64,000 nucleotides of DNA from Paracoccus haematequi (GTDB lineage Bacteria > Pseudomonadota > Alphaproteobacteria > Rhodobacterales > Rhodobacteraceae). The notes beneath the pieces were generated by a model. The model was given only the letters and a program-made list of their open reading frames with translations, made no database searches and was not told the origin of the DNA. This document shows positions 33,075-41,693 of this stretch, piece after piece. Both the position numbers and the translations under genes were made by a program. Where the stretch lies: the NCBI GenBank assembly GCA_945881965.1, contig CAMCVS010000001.1, positions 353,402-417,401 on the forward strand, in the 5' to 3' direction. How positions within the stretch are numbered: the stretch's first letter is position 1; every line of letters starts with the position of its first letter.

Positions 33075-34364
33075 ATGAAACCCCGCCTGCGCGCCCTGTT
33101 CTGCGATCATCTGTCGATCATGCGGGGCAAATACCTGCCGGAATCGAAAATCGGCACCGCCGGCACCCGCTTTTGCCAATCGCAATACGGCGTGCATTAC
33201 GACAAGGATTTGCTTCCCGCGCCCGGCGCGATGCTGTTCGACGGTCTGCCCGACATGGAGTTGCGCTGGCTGGCCAGCGAAATCCGCCCCAGTTGGGAAC
33301 GCGACACGCAGATTGTCGTGGGCGATCTGTATGACAATGCAGGCGCACCCCTGCCCATGTGCGGGCGCGGCGCGCTGAAACGCGCGGTGGCGGATTGGCA
33401 GGCGATGGGGCTGTCGCCGAAAGTGGGGATCGAACTCGAGGCGTTTGCCTTTACCCGCCAGCCCGACGGCAGCCTTGCGCCCTATGATACCCCCGGCGGG
33501 CATGTCTATGGCACCGGGCCTTTCGCCGATCCCTTGCGGTTCAACGATGCGATCTGGGAACGCGCCGAGGCGGCGGGGTTCGATCTGGAACTGATCACCA
33601 GCGAATATGACACGCCGCAGTTTGAATACACGCTGAAATTCGACGATGCGCTGCGGGCGGTGGACAGCACGGTGCTGTTCCGCCTCTTGGCGCGCGAGGT
33701 GGCGTTTGACCACGGCGTGATCCTGACCTTCCTGCCCAAGCCGATCCCGGAAAAGGGCGGCTCGGGGATGCATGTCAATTTCTCGTTCGCAGACAGCACG
33801 GGGCGCAATGTGTTCGACAACGGCCCCAAGGGCGGGCCCGATCACATGACCGATCTGGCGCGCGGTTGCGTGGCCGGGCTGGTGCATCATCACAAGGCGC
33901 TGGCGGGGCTGACCGCGCCCACCACGCTGTCCTATCACCGGCTGAAACCCGGCACGCTGTCCGGGCATCTGGGCAATTGGGGCGGCGATCACCGCAACGT
34001 CACCACGCGCGTGTCGGGCGAGGGCGGATACAAGGCGCGGCTGGAACACCGGATGGCGGACGCGTCATCCAACCCCTACACCGCCGTCGCCGCCGTGTTG
34101 CAGGCCGCGCGGCTGGGGGTGGCCAATGGCTATGCCTTGCCGGCGATGGAATCGGGTGACGGGTTCGAAAGCTGGGACGCGGCGGAGACCACGGCGCTGA
34201 CGCTGGGCGCGGCGATGGATGATCTGGCGGCGGATACCACGCTGCAAGCGGCGGTGGGACAGATGCTGTGCGACAACCACATCTTCATGAAGCGCGCCGA
34301 GGTCGAAAAAACCGCCGCGCTGGACGGTGCGGCGTTGCGTGATTTCTACATCTGGTATGTGTGA
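33075..34364 (+). CDS. Glutamine synthetase-like gamma-glutamyl amide ligase
   Basis: 429-residue GS-fold ligase. Metal/substrate motifs are GIELEAFAF (about 117-125), SEYDTPQFEY (about 176-185), GSGMHVNFSF (about 232-241), the HRLKPGTLSGHLGNWGGDHR region and RLEHRMADASSNPYTAVAAV. The GHLGNWGG stretch departs from the usual glutamine synthetase sequence, so the acceptor is likely an amine other than ammonia (as in PuuA, IpuC, AtdA1, PipC). Ribosome site AAGGGAG. It lies between P450 and ferredoxin. Confidence 0.88.
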   Translation: MKPRLRALFCDHLSIMRGKYLPESKIGTAGTRFCQSQYGVHYDKDLLPAPGAMLFDGLPDMELRWLASEIRPSWERDTQIVVGDLYDNAGAPLPMCGRGALKRAVADWQAMGLSPKVGIELEAFAFTRQPDGSLAPYDTPGGHVYGTGPFADPLRFNDAIWERAEAAGFDLELITSEYDTPQFEYTLKFDDALRAVDSTVLFRLLAREVAFDHGVILTFLPKPIPEKGGSGMHVNFSFADSTGRNVFDNGPKGGPDHMTDLARGCVAGLVHHHKALAGLTAPTTLSYHRLKPGTLSGHLGNWGGDHRNVTTRVSGEGGYKARLEHRMADASSNPYTAVAAVLQAARLGVANGYALPAMESGDGFESWDAAETTALTLGAAMDDLAADTTLQAAVGQMLCDNHIFMKRAEVEKTAALDGAALRDFYIWYV

Positions 34365-34371
34365 GGGCGTG

Positions 34372-34683
34372 ATGCGCGTAACCTGGGAACTGCCCGATGG
34401 CAGCACAATCACCGCCGACGTCACCGATGGCAGCAACCTGATGGAGGCCGCCGTGGCGGCAGGCGTGCCCCGCGTTCTGGGCGAATGTGGCGGCAACCTC
34501 GCCTGCGCCACCTGTCATGTCTACGTGGCCGAGGGCTGGCAAGCGGCAACCGGCGCGCCGGGTGAATTCGAAGACGCCATGCTGGATGCCACCGAAGCCC
34601 CGCGCGGACCGGGATCGCGCCTGTCCTGCCAGATCATCGCCAGCGCGGCACTCGACGGTCTGCTGCTGCGCGTCCCCGGCTGA
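34372..34683 (+). CDS. [2Fe-2S] ferredoxin, putidaredoxin type
   Basis: 103-residue ferredoxin. Cluster ligands Cys39, Cys45, Cys48 and Cys86 appear in GECGGNLACATCHVYVAEG and SRLSCQII, the pattern of P450-reducing ferredoxins. The start at 34372 follows GAGGG and lies 7 bases after the ligase stop; a GTG at 34369 is possible. It is the likely electron donor of the P450 two genes upstream. Confidence 0.93.
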   Translation: MRVTWELPDGSTITADVTDGSNLMEAAVAAGVPRVLGECGGNLACATCHVYVAEGWQAATGAPGEFEDAMLDATEAPRGPGSRLSCQIIASAALDGLLLRVPG

Positions 34684-34684
34684 A

Positions 34685-34711
34685 GATGGGTGAAATCACC
34701 CATCCTACGGA
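34685..34711. repeat. Hairpin repeat after the ferredoxin gene
   Basis: GATGGGTGA-AA-TCACCCATC is a perfect inverted repeat followed by CTACG. Read on the minus strand it becomes CGTAGGATGGGTG..., like the CGTAGGGCGGGTG core at 25039. It may serve as a weak terminator. Confidence 0.5.
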
Positions 34712-34770
34712 CGTGTCCCGCAGCCCCCGCTCCCTTGCGCGCCCCGCCCTGCCCGCGCTAACACACCGGC

Positions 34771-35205
34771 ATGGCTGACCTGACCCCCGACACCAACCGC
34801 TCGCTGCCCATCGCGCTCTTGCGGGCGCGGGAAAAGGTCATGGGACCGATCCGCGCCATGCTGGCCGATGTCGGGATCACCGAACAGCAATGGCGCGTTT
34901 TGCGGGTGCTGGATGAACGCGGCCCGCTGGACCCGACCGAAATCGCCGACCGGTCCTGCCTGCTGATGCCATCGCTGACCCGCATCCTGCACACGCTGGA
35001 TACCAAGGGCCTGATCACCCGTGCCGCCCATACCACCGACCGCCGCCGCCAGATCATCACCATCAGCGCCGCAGGCCGCCAGTTGATCCGCGACAACCTG
35101 CACGAGGCGCAGCGCCTGAACGCCTGGCTGCGGCAATCCTTCGGGCAGGACAAGCTGGACCGCTTGCTGGACTTGTTGAACGAGTTGGACCGGCTGGATC
35201 GCTGA
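34771..35205 (+). CDS. hpaR: MarR-family regulator, HpaR-like (homoprotocatechuate type)
   Basis: 144-residue winged-helix regulator. SLPIALLRAREKVMGPIRAM and GITEQQWRVLRVLDERGPLD closely follow HpaR, the repressor of homoprotocatechuate degradation; recognition region ADRSCLLMPSLTRILHTLD. Yet no hpa meta-cleavage genes lie next to it. The nearest relative pathway gene is the HpaI-type aldolase at 29528. It might instead control the adjoining P450 cluster. Confidence 0.85.
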   Translation: MADLTPDTNRSLPIALLRAREKVMGPIRAMLADVGITEQQWRVLRVLDERGPLDPTEIADRSCLLMPSLTRILHTLDTKGLITRAAHTTDRRRQIITISAAGRQLIRDNLHEAQRLNAWLRQSFGQDKLDRLLDLLNELDRLDR

Positions 35206-35222
35206 TCCGCCGCGCCTATCGC

Positions 35223-35280
35223 TTCTCTGGTTCCTAACTATCCCGGGGGACGGCGAAGCCGGGGGGCAGCGCCCCCTCTG
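35223..35280. repeat. Dispersed GC-rich palindromic repeat, copy B (inverted)
   Basis: Its reverse complement reads CAGAGGGGGCGCTGCCCCC, then GGCTTCGCC, CCCCCGGGATAG and AACCAGAGA, matching copy A at 16906-16963 almost end to end. It lies between the convergent hpaR and UPF0261 genes. Confidence 0.75.
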
Positions 35281-35283
35281 CGC

Positions 35284-36516
35284 TCACCGCCGGACGAGCC
35301 CCTCGGCCACCCAGGCATCGAACTGCGCCAGCACCGCGTCGCAAAAAGCCGCATCGTTGATGTGGCAATCCAGCGTGGTCAGCGTCACGTTGGGCGGGCA
35401 GGCGGATTGCATCTCGGCGCAGAACGCGGCAAGCCCCGCGGCATCATGCAACGGGCCATCGGGGCGGTCCCATTCATTGCAGCCTTGTGCGGGCAGGAAA
35501 AACGCCACCGGCCCTGTCGCGCGGGACAGTTTCGCGGCGATCACGCACGCCACCTCGCGCCGTTCGCCCGCGTCCAGCACCACGGACGTCAAGAGCCGGT
35601 TATGCGCATGCGCCGCACGCCCCGCCAGCCGGTCGGGCATAGCCTGCCAGCCGATCAGATCGACCAGATCATAACAGGCGGGGGCCACCAGTTGCGGGAT
35701 GCCCGCTCGGCCTGCGTTTTCCAGCCGGTCAGGCCCCGCCGAAATGCCCGACCCCATCAGGTGGTTGACCACCTCTTGCGGGGCGAAATCCATCACGCAG
35801 GCGAAAGCGCCCTGCGCGGCCAGCGATTCAAACGCGCGCCCCCCCATGCCGGTGGCATGGAACACCGCAACCTCGAACCCCCGCGCCTCCAGCGCCGGTT
35901 TCAGCGTCACCATGTAGCGCAGGATGGTCTTGCCAAAGCTGGTCATGCCGACCAGCGGGCGATCCCGCGCCGGGGGCTCGACGGCGCGCGCCGCGCCCAG
36001 CACCGCGCCCGCCGCCTGGGACAAGGACGACTTGCAGACCGAATTCAGCCCATACAATCCCCCCGCCCACAAGATCATCTGGATATCTGCCGCGATGCGT
36101 TCCGGCGGCAGCATCGCGGAAAAGCTGACGGTGGACACCACGTATTTCGGCACCCCCAGCGGCAGCGCCGCGCAGACGTCCAGCGCAAGGTCCGTGCCCA
36201 TCGTGCCGCCCAGCACAATGACGCCATGCACGCGCGCCGCTTGCCACAGCGCCACCGCCTGTGCCGCCGCCCCCCGCGCCATGATTTGCATCGCGGTGTT
36301 TTCGTCCTCAGCGGCAATCGCATCCGCGATGCTGGACCCGCCCGCCGCCGCCACGTCATGTTTCGACACATCGCAGGGCCGTTTCGGATCGCCCAGCACG
36401 CTGACATCCATCGTCACTACACCGCCACCTTGGGCGCGGATCACGTCGGCCAGATAGGTCAGCTCGTCATCCTTGGTGTCAAAGGTGCCAACGACGAGGA
36501 TGGTCTTGTGGGTCAT
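35284..36516 (-). CDS. UPF0261 (Tm-1-like ATP-binding) protein
   Basis: 410-residue cytoplasmic protein starting MTHKTILVVGTFDTKDDELT, the hallmark of UPF0261/Tm-1-like proteins. Also seen: GGTMGTDLALDV and TSFGKTILRYMVTL. Related plant Tm-1 binds ATP through this domain, but its bacterial biochemical role is unknown to me. It is usually paired with a TIM-barrel partner, absent here. The start is set by the ATGA overlap with the kinase stop (36513-36516). Last gene of the tct operon. Confidence 0.88.
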   Translation of the reverse strand: MTHKTILVVGTFDTKDDELTYLADVIRAQGGGVVTMDVSVLGDPKRPCDVSKHDVAAAGGSSIADAIAAEDENTAMQIMARGAAAQAVALWQAARVHGVIVLGGTMGTDLALDVCAALPLGVPKYVVSTVSFSAMLPPERIAADIQMILWAGGLYGLNSVCKSSLSQAAGAVLGAARAVEPPARDRPLVGMTSFGKTILRYMVTLKPALEARGFEVAVFHATGMGGRAFESLAAQGAFACVMDFAPQEVVNHLMGSGISAGPDRLENAGRAGIPQLVAPACYDLVDLIGWQAMPDRLAGRAAHAHNRLLTSVVLDAGERREVACVIAAKLSRATGPVAFFLPAQGCNEWDRPDGPLHDAAGLAAFCAEMQSACPPNVTLTTLDCHINDAAFCDAVLAQFDAWVAEGLVRR

Positions 36517-37442
36517 GTCACAGCCTCCAGATATCTGCGCGCCAACGGTTCGGCTTGGGCAATCGCGCGGGCCGATCGTTCCGCGCCGCCGGGTTCGTGC
36601 AGGCGCGGCACGATCCAGCCGGGATAGGTCAGCGCGCGCAGGCACAGGAACAGGTCCAGCGTGGCCGGGTCCACAGGCCTGCGAATGGCATAACCATCCA
36701 GCAGTGCGGCGCGTAGGGCGGGGTAATCGGGCGCGGCAAGCTGGCGGAACAGGAAGGTTGCCAGATCGAAATCGCGGTATCCCCAGCCGCCATCGTCAAA
36801 GTCGATCAGCGCCAGTTGGTCGCCGTCCAGCATCAGGTTTTCGGTGATTGCATCGGCATGGATCAGGCCGAAATCCGGCGCATCCAGCCGCGCCAGATGG
36901 GCACGCGCGGTATCGCGCGCGGCCAGAAACAGCGCGCGTTGGTCCGCGGTCAGATGCGGATGGTCCCAGAACGGCCCCCACAGCGGCGCATCGCCCGCCA
37001 ATCCCGCCGCATCCCAGCACGGCCGCGTAAACCCTGCGGGCGGGGTCCAAGCATCTGACAAATCATGCAACTGCGCCAGCAGCGCCCCCAACTGCCGCAC
37101 CAGTGCCACCCTGTCGGTCACGCCGTCCAGCGCGCCCTGTGCGCCCAGCATCCGCCCCGGCAGCCATGAAATCACGCTGACCTGCACGCCTGCAACCGTT
37201 TCCACCAGCCGCCCGGCGCGGGACAAGACTGGCGCGGGCACCTGCATGCCACCCCGCGCCAGCCATGCCATCCAATCCAGTTCCGAGATCAGTTCGGCAT
37301 CGCTGCGATACCCCACCCGGTGCAGCCGCAGGGCATGGCCCCCCACCTGATACACCGCGTTTTCCCGCCGTGCCGCCAGCCGCACGTTGCAGGGCGACAG
37401 GCCCCATTGGGCGGCCGCGATCTTGGCCACCGCGTCACTCAT
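36513..37442 (-). CDS. APH-family phosphotransferase (hydroxylysine-kinase-like)
   Basis: 309-residue kinase of the choline/aminoglycoside phosphotransferase fold. Catalytic loop FGLIHADAITENLMLDGDQL (Asp about 202) and the metal-binding IDFDDGGWGYRDFDLATF are clear; the N-terminal lobe has RRENAVYQVGGHALRLHR. Beside a class III PLP enzyme resembling phospho-lyases, it most likely phosphorylates the hydroxyl of an amino alcohol or hydroxy-amino acid. The longer frame to 37811 lies inside the neighbouring gene. It overlaps both neighbours by ATGA. Confidence 0.85.
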   Translation of the reverse strand: MSDAVAKIAAAQWGLSPCNVRLAARRENAVYQVGGHALRLHRVGYRSDAELISELDWMAWLARGGMQVPAPVLSRAGRLVETVAGVQVSVISWLPGRMLGAQGALDGVTDRVALVRQLGALLAQLHDLSDAWTPPAGFTRPCWDAAGLAGDAPLWGPFWDHPHLTADQRALFLAARDTARAHLARLDAPDFGLIHADAITENLMLDGDQLALIDFDDGGWGYRDFDLATFLFRQLAAPDYPALRAALLDGYAIRRPVDPATLDLFLCLRALTYPGWIVPRLHEPGGAERSARAIAQAEPLARRYLEAVT

Positions 37443-38725
37443 GGCAGTGGCGTTTCCGCCAGCACCGCGTCCAGCGTGTCCATCACCTGATCGACATTGG
37501 CGCGGGAAAACGGCAGCGGCGGGCGCATTTTCAGCACGTTGTAATGGCGGCCCAGGAAGTTCAGCAGCACCCCGCGCTGGCGCATCGCGTTGACGACGCG
37601 CTTGGTGAACGCCGTGGCGGGCGTCTTGCTGGCACGGTCCAGCACCAGATCGGCGCCAAAGAACAACCCCCGCCCGCGCACATCGCCGATGGCCTGATGC
37701 CGCGTCGCCAGCTCGGCCAGCCGGTCCTTGGCATAGGCCCCCACATCGGCCGCGTTGGCCTGCAAGCCTTCGTCCTGCACCACGCGCAAGGTCGCCATCG
37801 CGGCGGCACAAGACACCGGATTGCCGCCAAAGGTGTTGAAATAGCGGAAATTGCTGCGAAATGCCTGCATCGTGGCAGAAGGGGCCACAACGGCCGCTAC
37901 CGGATGCCCGTTCGCCATCGGCTTGCCCATGGTCACGATATCCGGCGTGAACCCCATCATCTGGTGGCCCCAGAAATGGCTGCCCATGCGGCCAAAGCCC
38001 GGCTGCACCTCGTCTGCGATGATCACGCCGCCCGCGCGCCGCACCACCGCCACCGTCGGGTCCAGCCAGCCCGGCGGCAGGTCGGAAAAGCCTTCATTGG
38101 CAAAGAACGGGCACAGCATCAGCGCCGAGAACCCGTAGCCGCGTTGATTCAACGCGGTTATCTGGGCATCAACGGCGGCGGCGAACGCCTGCGCGTGGGC
38201 CATCCCGGCCTCACCACCCAGGGGCCGATAGCTGTCGGGCGCGGGCACAAAGGCGACAGACTCCCAATACCCCCCCGGCGGCGGGTTCGACCGCGACAGT
38301 TGATGCGTGGCGGTGGTGTTGCCGTGATAGGTGTGATCGGTGGCGATCACGCCGGTCTTGCCAGTCAACGCCTGCGCCATCCGCAGCGCCACGTCATTCG
38401 CCTCGGACCCGGTGCAGCACAACAATGCAGTGTCGAAAGGCGGGCCGAACGTCGCCGTCAGCGCCTCGATGTAGTCAAGGATACCCTCGTGCAGATACCG
38501 CGTATGGGTGTTCAGCGTCGCGGCCTGCTGCGCAATCGCCGCCACCACGCGCGGGTGGCAATGGCCGACATGGGGCACGTTGTTGTAGCAGTCCAGATAT
38601 TGCCGCCCGTCTGCGTCCCACAGATGCACACCCTGCCCCCGCACCAGATGCACGGGGTCTTCGTAAAAGGTCGAGGTATTCGGCCCCAACAGCCGCGCGC
38701 GGCGTTGCAACAGGCTTTCGGTCAT
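37439..38725 (-). CDS. Class III PLP enzyme, phospho-lyase (ETNPPL/PHYKPL)-like aminotransferase
   Basis: 428-residue fold-type I PLP enzyme. The cofactor Asp is in IIADEVQPGFGRMG and the Schiff-base Lys in IVTMGKPMANGHPV. The segment YLDCYNNVPHVGHCHPRVV followed by LNTHTRYLH resembles human ethanolamine-phosphate and phosphohydroxylysine phospho-lyases more than ordinary aminotransferases. With the adjacent kinase and aldehyde dehydrogenase it could remove phosphate and ammonia to give an aldehyde. Start at 38725 overlaps the dehydrogenase stop (ATGA). Plain transamination remains possible. Confidence 0.83.
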   Translation of the reverse strand: MTESLLQRRARLLGPNTSTFYEDPVHLVRGQGVHLWDADGRQYLDCYNNVPHVGHCHPRVVAAIAQQAATLNTHTRYLHEGILDYIEALTATFGPPFDTALLCCTGSEANDVALRMAQALTGKTGVIATDHTYHGNTTATHQLSRSNPPPGGYWESVAFVPAPDSYRPLGGEAGMAHAQAFAAAVDAQITALNQRGYGFSALMLCPFFANEGFSDLPPGWLDPTVAVVRRAGGVIIADEVQPGFGRMGSHFWGHQMMGFTPDIVTMGKPMANGHPVAAVVAPSATMQAFRSNFRYFNTFGGNPVSCAAAMATLRVVQDEGLQANAADVGAYAKDRLAELATRHQAIGDVRGRGLFFGADLVLDRASKTPATAFTKRVVNAMRQRGVLLNFLGRHYNVLKMRPPLPFSRANVDQVMDTLDAVLAETPLP

Positions 38726-40203
38726 AGCTGGATCCACGCGGTTTTCAGGTCTTGATACTTGTCCATCGCATGCAGCGATTTGTCATGACCATTGCCCGAT
38801 TGTTTGACGCCGCCAAGCGGAACCGTCATGTCGGTGCCGCCATAGGTGTTCACATGCACCACCCCGGCGCGCAACCCCGCCACCATGCGATGCGCGCGCG
38901 ACAGGTTGCTGGTCCAGACCCCTGCCGCCAGCCCGTAATCGGTGGCGTTCGCCAGTTGCAGCGCCTGATCCTCGGTGTCAAAGGCGGTGACGGCCAGCAC
39001 AGGGCCGAACACTTCCTCGCGGAACAGGCGATGCTGGGGGGCCACGTCCGTGACGATGGTGGGGGCCATGTAGGTGCCGCCGGTTTCGGTCAGGATGCGG
39101 GTGCCGCCGGTGACAACCGTCGCGCCCTCGCGCGTGGCATCGGCGACAAATCCCAGATTGCCCGCAAGCTGGCGTTCGGAATTGACTGCGCCGACATGCG
39201 TGTCCAGCGACAGGGGATCGCCCACGCGCAGTTTCGCGGCCTCAGCGGTCAACATCGCGACGAAGTCATCATGGATGCGCCGTTCCACGAGCAGGCGTGA
39301 GCCTGCCACACAGACCTGCCCGGAGTTGCGGAACAGGCCGTTGGCGCTGACGCGGGCGGCCTGCGCCAGATCAGGCGCATCGGCAAACACCACATTGGGC
39401 GATTTGCCGCCCAGTTCCAGATAGACCCGTTTCAGGTTCGATGCGGCGGAGGCCTGCAACAGCCGCCGCCCCGTCGCGCCCGACCCGGTGAACACCAGCA
39501 CATCCACGTCCATCGACAGCGCCAGCGCCTCGCCCGTCACATGCCCCGGCCCGGTGACGACATTCAGCACACCGGGCGGCAGGCCCGCATCCAGACAGAT
39601 CTGCGCCAGTCTGAGCAGCGACAAGGACGCGGTTTCGGCGGGTTTCAGCACCACGGAATTCCCCGCCGCCAAGGCTGGCGCCAGTTTCCACGCCCCGATC
39701 ATCAGCGGGAAATTCCACGGCACAATCGCGCCGACCACCCCCACCGGCCCGCGATGCACCAAGGCCAGCACATCGGGCGCAGTTGGCGCGATATCACCAT
39801 AAATCTTGTCCAGCGCTTCGGCGCAATAGCGGAAGGTGCCCGCCGCCGATCCGGCCTCGGCCTTTAGCGCCATGGATATTTCGGTGCCATTGTCGCGCAC
39901 GCCCAAGACGGTCAGGGCCAGCGCGTCCGCCGCGATGCGGTCGGCGATGCGGTGCAGCACCGCCTTGCGCGCGGCGGGCGATTGCCGCGACCAGCGGCCA
40001 TCGACGAACGCGGCCCGTGCATTGGCGCAGGCGCGGGCGACATCATCGGCGCCAGCCACCGCCAAGGTCGTCAACGCGGACCCGTCGATGGGCGAGGTGA
40101 CCGGCATCACCCCCTGCCCATCCAGCCAGTCGCCACCAATCAGCAGGCGTTGCGGCGGGATGGTTTCCGCGCGCAGCGCGTCGATCCGGGATTGGTCGGT
40201 CAT
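38722..40203 (-). CDS. Aldehyde dehydrogenase, PuuC-like
   Basis: 493-residue NAD(P)-dependent aldehyde dehydrogenase. General base Glu in LELGGKSPN and catalytic Cys in FRNSGQVCVAGSRL are intact; VPWNFPLMIGAWKLAPALAA and the C-terminal GNGHDKSLHAMDKYQDLKTA resemble PuuC (gamma-glutamyl-aminobutyraldehyde dehydrogenase). In this operon it should oxidise the aldehyde made by the neighbouring PLP enzyme. The start MTDQSRID at 40203 overlaps the tctA stop by ATGA; the longer frame runs into tctA. Confidence 0.92.
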   Translation of the reverse strand: MTDQSRIDALRAETIPPQRLLIGGDWLDGQGVMPVTSPIDGSALTTLAVAGADDVARACANARAAFVDGRWSRQSPAARKAVLHRIADRIAADALALTVLGVRDNGTEISMALKAEAGSAAGTFRYCAEALDKIYGDIAPTAPDVLALVHRGPVGVVGAIVPWNFPLMIGAWKLAPALAAGNSVVLKPAETASLSLLRLAQICLDAGLPPGVLNVVTGPGHVTGEALALSMDVDVLVFTGSGATGRRLLQASAASNLKRVYLELGGKSPNVVFADAPDLAQAARVSANGLFRNSGQVCVAGSRLLVERRIHDDFVAMLTAEAAKLRVGDPLSLDTHVGAVNSERQLAGNLGFVADATREGATVVTGGTRILTETGGTYMAPTIVTDVAPQHRLFREEVFGPVLAVTAFDTEDQALQLANATDYGLAAGVWTSNLSRAHRMVAGLRAGVVHVNTYGGTDMTVPLGGVKQSGNGHDKSLHAMDKYQDLKTAWIQL

Positions 40204-41684
40204 GTCGTTACCTCTTTGCGCGCTTTCCAGTCGGCCCGGACGGTCATCACGATCAACAGCGCCAGCGCCGCCACCATGATGGCCGAAATCGGCCGGGTGA
40301 CGAAGATCGTCAGATCGCCATTGGCCCCGCCCAGCGCCTGCCGCATCCGGCCTTCCAATATTGGCCCCATCACCAGCCCCAGCAGGATGGGCGTCAGCGG
40401 CCAGCGATGGCTGCGCAGGATGAAGCCGAGCAGGGCAAAGGCCATCGCAATACCGACATCGGTGAAATTGTAATTCGACGCATAGGTGCCGATCAGCGAC
40501 AGGGTCAGGATCGCCACGCCAAGGAAACGCTTGTTGATCAGCGCGGCGCGCGCGATCAGCCCGGTCGCCAGCAGCAGAAAGCCGATGATGATGAAATTCA
40601 TCACCAAAAGCGTCCAATACAAACCCGCGACAAATTCCGGCCTTGTCAGGAACAGGTCCGGTCCGGGCACCACGTTATGCACCAGAAACACCGCCAGCAT
40701 CATCGCCGTCAGTTCCTCGCCGGGGATGCCCAGCGCCAGCATCGGGATCAGCGCGGCGGGGGGGACGGAATTGTTGGTGGCTTCAGAGACGATGATGCCC
40801 TCGGGCGCGCCCTTGCCGAAAAGATGACCTTCGGGCGACAGCTTGCGCGCCCAGACGTAATTGACCTGTTGGGCCAGAAACTCGCCCACCCCCGGCATGA
40901 TGCCGCACAGGATGCCAAAGGCGGATGACCCGAACAGGGTGCGCGGATACCGGAACACTTCGCTGAAACCGTCAAAGAACCGCCCCTTCAACTGCACCAC
41001 GGCAGGCGGGGCGCCGCGCGCGGTCAGTTGCACCAGCGCCTCGGACATGGCGAACAACCCGATCACCATCGGCACCAAGGGGATGCCGCCCAGCAATGCG
41101 GGGCTGCCGAACGTGTAGCGCTGTGTGGAAAATGCCGTCTCGATCCCCACGGTGGACAGGAACAGCCCGAACGCCATCGCCGCCGCGGCGGCGACCCGCG
41201 CGCCGGTATGCCCGATCACCACCAGCACCAGCGCTGCCAGCGCCAGCATGGCAAATTCCGCCGAGCCGAAGTTTTTCGCCACCTTGGCCAAAGGCAGCGT
41301 CAGCAACATCAGCGCCAGCACCGCCAGCACGCCGCCTACGAACGAACTGGAATAGGCGAGCGACATCGCCCGCCGCGCCTCACCACGAAGCACAAAGGGC
41401 CGCGCCTCCAACGCGGTCAGCACGGCCACCGGGCTGCCGGGTGTGTTGATCATGATGGCCGGGATGGCCGATCCATAAGCCGATCCGCAATAAACCCCCA
41501 ACAGCAATGTCATGCCGGTCAGGGGTTCCATCGCGAATGTCGTGGGCAGCAGGATCGAAATCGTCACCGCCGCCCCCGCACCGGGGATCGCGCCGACCAC
41601 CACGCCAAGGATCGCGCCCACCACCATGGCCAAAGCCACCGACGGGTCGCCAAGTTGCATCAGGCCGGTCCAGAGAAACTCCAT
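40200..41684 (-). CDS. tctA: Tripartite tricarboxylate transporter, large permease TctA
   Basis: 494-residue inner-membrane protein with about 11-12 helices, the main channel of a secondary solute importer. Family segments GAIPGAGAAVTISILLPTTF and GVYCGSAYGSAIPAIMINTP near the N terminus and GIMPGVGEFLAQQVNYVWAR in the middle are evident. It is driven by an ion gradient with TctB and the periplasmic TctC. It lies 9 bases after tctB and overlaps the aldehyde dehydrogenase. Confidence 0.95.
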   Translation of the reverse strand: MEFLWTGLMQLGDPSVALAMVVGAILGVVVGAIPGAGAAVTISILLPTTFAMEPLTGMTLLLGVYCGSAYGSAIPAIMINTPGSPVAVLTALEARPFVLRGEARRAMSLAYSSSFVGGVLAVLALMLLTLPLAKVAKNFGSAEFAMLALAALVLVVIGHTGARVAAAAAMAFGLFLSTVGIETAFSTQRYTFGSPALLGGIPLVPMVIGLFAMSEALVQLTARGAPPAVVQLKGRFFDGFSEVFRYPRTLFGSSAFGILCGIMPGVGEFLAQQVNYVWARKLSPEGHLFGKGAPEGIIVSEATNNSVPPAALIPMLALGIPGEELTAMMLAVFLVHNVVPGPDLFLTRPEFVAGLYWTLLVMNFIIIGFLLLATGLIARAALINKRFLGVAILTLSLIGTYASNYNFTDVGIAMAFALLGFILRSHRWPLTPILLGLVMGPILEGRMRQALGGANGDLTIFVTRPISAIMVAALALLIVMTVRADWKARKEVTT

Positions 41685-41693
41685 GTCGTGTCC

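Noticed and set aside
30941-40203. Complete Puu-type putrescine pathway (ligase, amidotransferase, PuuC-like dehydrogenase)
   Set aside because: The amidotransferase is GMP-synthase-like rather than PuuD-like, the dehydrogenase belongs to another operon, and no PuuB is adjacent.
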